From an uncultured Rubritalea sp. (GTDB lineage: Bacteria > Verrucomicrobiota > Verrucomicrobiia > Verrucomicrobiales > Akkermansiaceae), in assembly GCA_937951395.1 (NCBI GenBank), contig CALFBV010000173.1, positions 1 to 5,280 on the forward strand: DNA of 5,280 bases, written 5' to 3'. This document shows positions 4,625-5,280 of the stretch, piece by piece. The notes beneath the pieces are model-generated. The model worked only from the letters and a program-made list of their open reading frames with translations. It ran no database searches and was not told the origin of the DNA. The first letter of the stretch is position 1; each line of letters starts with the position of its first letter. Made by a program: the position numbers and the translations under genes.

Positions 4625-5032
4625 CTATTCTTCTAAATGTTCGTCGTCAGCTTCATCGTGATCTTCCACATGGGGTTCTTCACTGATGGTTTCTCCTTGT
4701 TCGAGTGCGGCGACTCTCTCCTGTTCCTCTTCATGGGAGACGATCTGGAGCGTGGCATTGATGCCCTCTCGGATGGCGGCGGCCTTAAGGACGTTACGTA
4801 TAGCGCTGGCGGTGAAGCCATTTTTGCCAATGAGAATAGGGACGTCCGGTTGAGCCACGATGAGGCGGAAACGAATGTGGTTTTCACTAGCCTCAGCGAC
4901 CCTGAGCTGAGCTTGATCTGGGTGGTTGATAAATTGCAGCGTGATAAACTGGAGGAAGTTTCGCATTTGCTCTGTGGCCTCTTGCATGGTGGGGATTGTG
5001 GATGGTGAGGGGGGATCTGCAATGTTTTTCAT
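4625..5032 (-). CDS. KH-domain RNA-binding protein (KhpA-like) with acidic C-terminal tail
   Basis: This 135-aa cytoplasmic protein carries a single type II-like KH domain. The segment VPILIGKNGFTASAIRNVLK (64-83) contains the GxxG loop as GKNG (69-72), followed by an amphipathic helix and a final strand (INATLQIVSHEE, 91-102). KhpA-type proteins bind RNA, often with KhpB/Jag, and affect cell division and sRNA/mRNA fate; that role is family knowledge, not shown here. Residues 101-135 form a Glu/Asp-rich, probably disordered tail absent from the ~75-80-aa KhpA proteins. The first 15 residues are Pro/Ser-rich and non-conserved, so the true start may be Met16 (4987) or Met23, where a KhpA-like helix begins; no Shine-Dalgarno sequence decides between them. 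The frame continues almost directly into the cstA remnant and is divergent from pyrF. Open frames on the opposite strand here are shadows. Confidence 0.85.
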   Translation of the reverse strand: MKNIADPPSPSTIPTMQEATEQMRNFLQFITLQFINHPDQAQLRVAEASENHIRFRLIVAQPDVPILIGKNGFTASAIRNVLKAAAIREGINATLQIVSHEEEQERVAALEQGETISEEPHVEDHDEADDEHLEE

Positions 5033-5170
5033 GGAAGGATGATCTTTCTATACTGGCTTATACAGCCTAGATTTTATAATTTCAGATGGATAGAAGCTTG
5101 TTTTCAAGCATTCTTCCATTTTTTTTCAGCCACTTAGGTAAAAAAATCTAGTGTAAAGTTCCTGATTCCG

Positions 5171-5176
5171 TATGAT
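5171..5176 (+). promoter_or_regulatory. Possible -10 element of pyrF, placed for a leaderless transcript
   Basis: TATGAT (5/6 match to TATAAT) lies exactly 7 bp before the pyrF ATG at 5184, the same distance as TATAAG before trpD. No -35 box is recognisable at 16-18 bp. A perfect TATAAT at 5075-5080 further upstream, also without an obvious -35, would instead give a leader of about 100 nt. Confidence 0.3.
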
Positions 5177-5183
5177 CTGAGCT

Positions 5184-5280
5184 ATGCGCTACGGAGAGAA
5201 ATTACAGCAGAGAATGATAGCTACGGGATCGAGATTATGTGTGGGCTTAGATCCTAGACCTGATGAGGGAGGAATAGAGA
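5184..5280 (+). CDS. pyrF: Orotidine 5'-phosphate decarboxylase, N-terminal part (runs off window)
   Basis: The plus strand from the ATG at 5184 encodes MRYGEKLQQRMIATGSRLCV then GLDPRPDEGGIE and stays open at the window edge; 32 residues are visible. The block SRLCVGLDPRPD matches the first beta strand and active-site Asp region of the bacterial type 2 (PyrF/URA5-like long form) orotidine 5'-monophosphate decarboxylases, which convert OMP to UMP in the last step of pyrimidine synthesis. An in-frame TGA at 5178-5180 rules out a longer protein and supports this ATG over Met11. Most of the protein, including the main catalytic D-x-K-x-x-D motif, is outside the window. It is divergent from the KH-protein gene across 151 bp. 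Confidence 0.85.
   Translation, partial: MRYGEKLQQRMIATGSRLCVGLDPRPDEGGIE

Noticed and set aside
4637..5008. Open frame of 123 codons on the plus strand opposite the KH gene
   Set aside because: It is the antisense shadow of the KH-domain protein and resembles no known family; the minus-strand KH motif with GKNG is clear.
5096..5126. GCTTG/CAAGC hairpin followed by a T-run as a terminator before pyrF
   Set aside because: The stem is only 5 bp and the T-run starts 9 bp after it; there is also no upstream plus-strand gene that would need terminating there.
1..5280. CRISPR arrays, tRNA or rRNA genes, toxin-antitoxin or defence systems
   Set aside because: No regularly spaced repeats, cloverleaf structures, rRNA-like sequence or recognisable defence proteins were seen on either strand.

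Overview
The window looks like a chromosomal segment of a Verrucomicrobiota bacterium, probably a Verrucomicrobiae/Rubritalea-like lineage. The clues are a PEP-CTERM protein ending in VPEPSS, a hydrophobic stretch and RRKR; a relic of the REP-associated tyrosine transposase type common in Verrucomicrobiota and Planctomycetota; moderate-to-low GC; and gene starts that almost all lack a Shine-Dalgarno sequence. This placement is inferred from protein character, not from a marker gene.

Layout. (1) Positions 1-340, minus strand: a partial gene for a secreted protein that leaves the window on the left, and ahead of it a 37-residue single-pass membrane protein. (2) A divergent intergenic region with a perfect 17-bp palindrome, then trpD (487-1548, plus), a complete anthranilate phosphoribosyltransferase. 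(3) 1741-2226, minus: an internally deleted IS200-like (RAYT-type) transposase that keeps both ends of the protein but lacks the catalytic middle. (4) A gene-free leader region, then a 205-aa choice-of-anchor/PEP-CTERM exported protein (2657-3274) with a strong hairpin terminator. (5) 3595-4270: a chimera in which a second, paralogous PEP-CTERM-type signal peptide is joined in frame to an IS1380-family transposase. That transposase has lost its N-terminus and its middle; its last ~50 residues follow in another frame. (6) 4499-4615, minus: the first 38 codons of a CstA-type carbon starvation transporter, cut off abruptly. It lies 9 bp behind an intact KH-domain RNA-binding protein gene (4625-5032, minus). 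(7) 5184 to the right edge, plus: the start of pyrF (orotidine 5'-phosphate decarboxylase), divergent from the KH gene.

The intact genes are mostly housekeeping (trpD, KH protein, pyrF) plus one surface protein. Between trpD and pyrF the DNA has been heavily rearranged by mobile elements. There are two transposase relics with internal deletions, a PEP-CTERM-type gene reduced to its signal peptide, and a cstA gene reduced to its first transmembrane segment. The simplest reading is that the IS1380 remnant marks a recombination junction joining two originally separate loci. I see no new defence or biosynthetic system here. The most notable points are the junction itself, the signal-peptide/transposase fusion, the probable 15-bp repeat at the deletion point, and the possible leaderless starts of trpD and pyrF.
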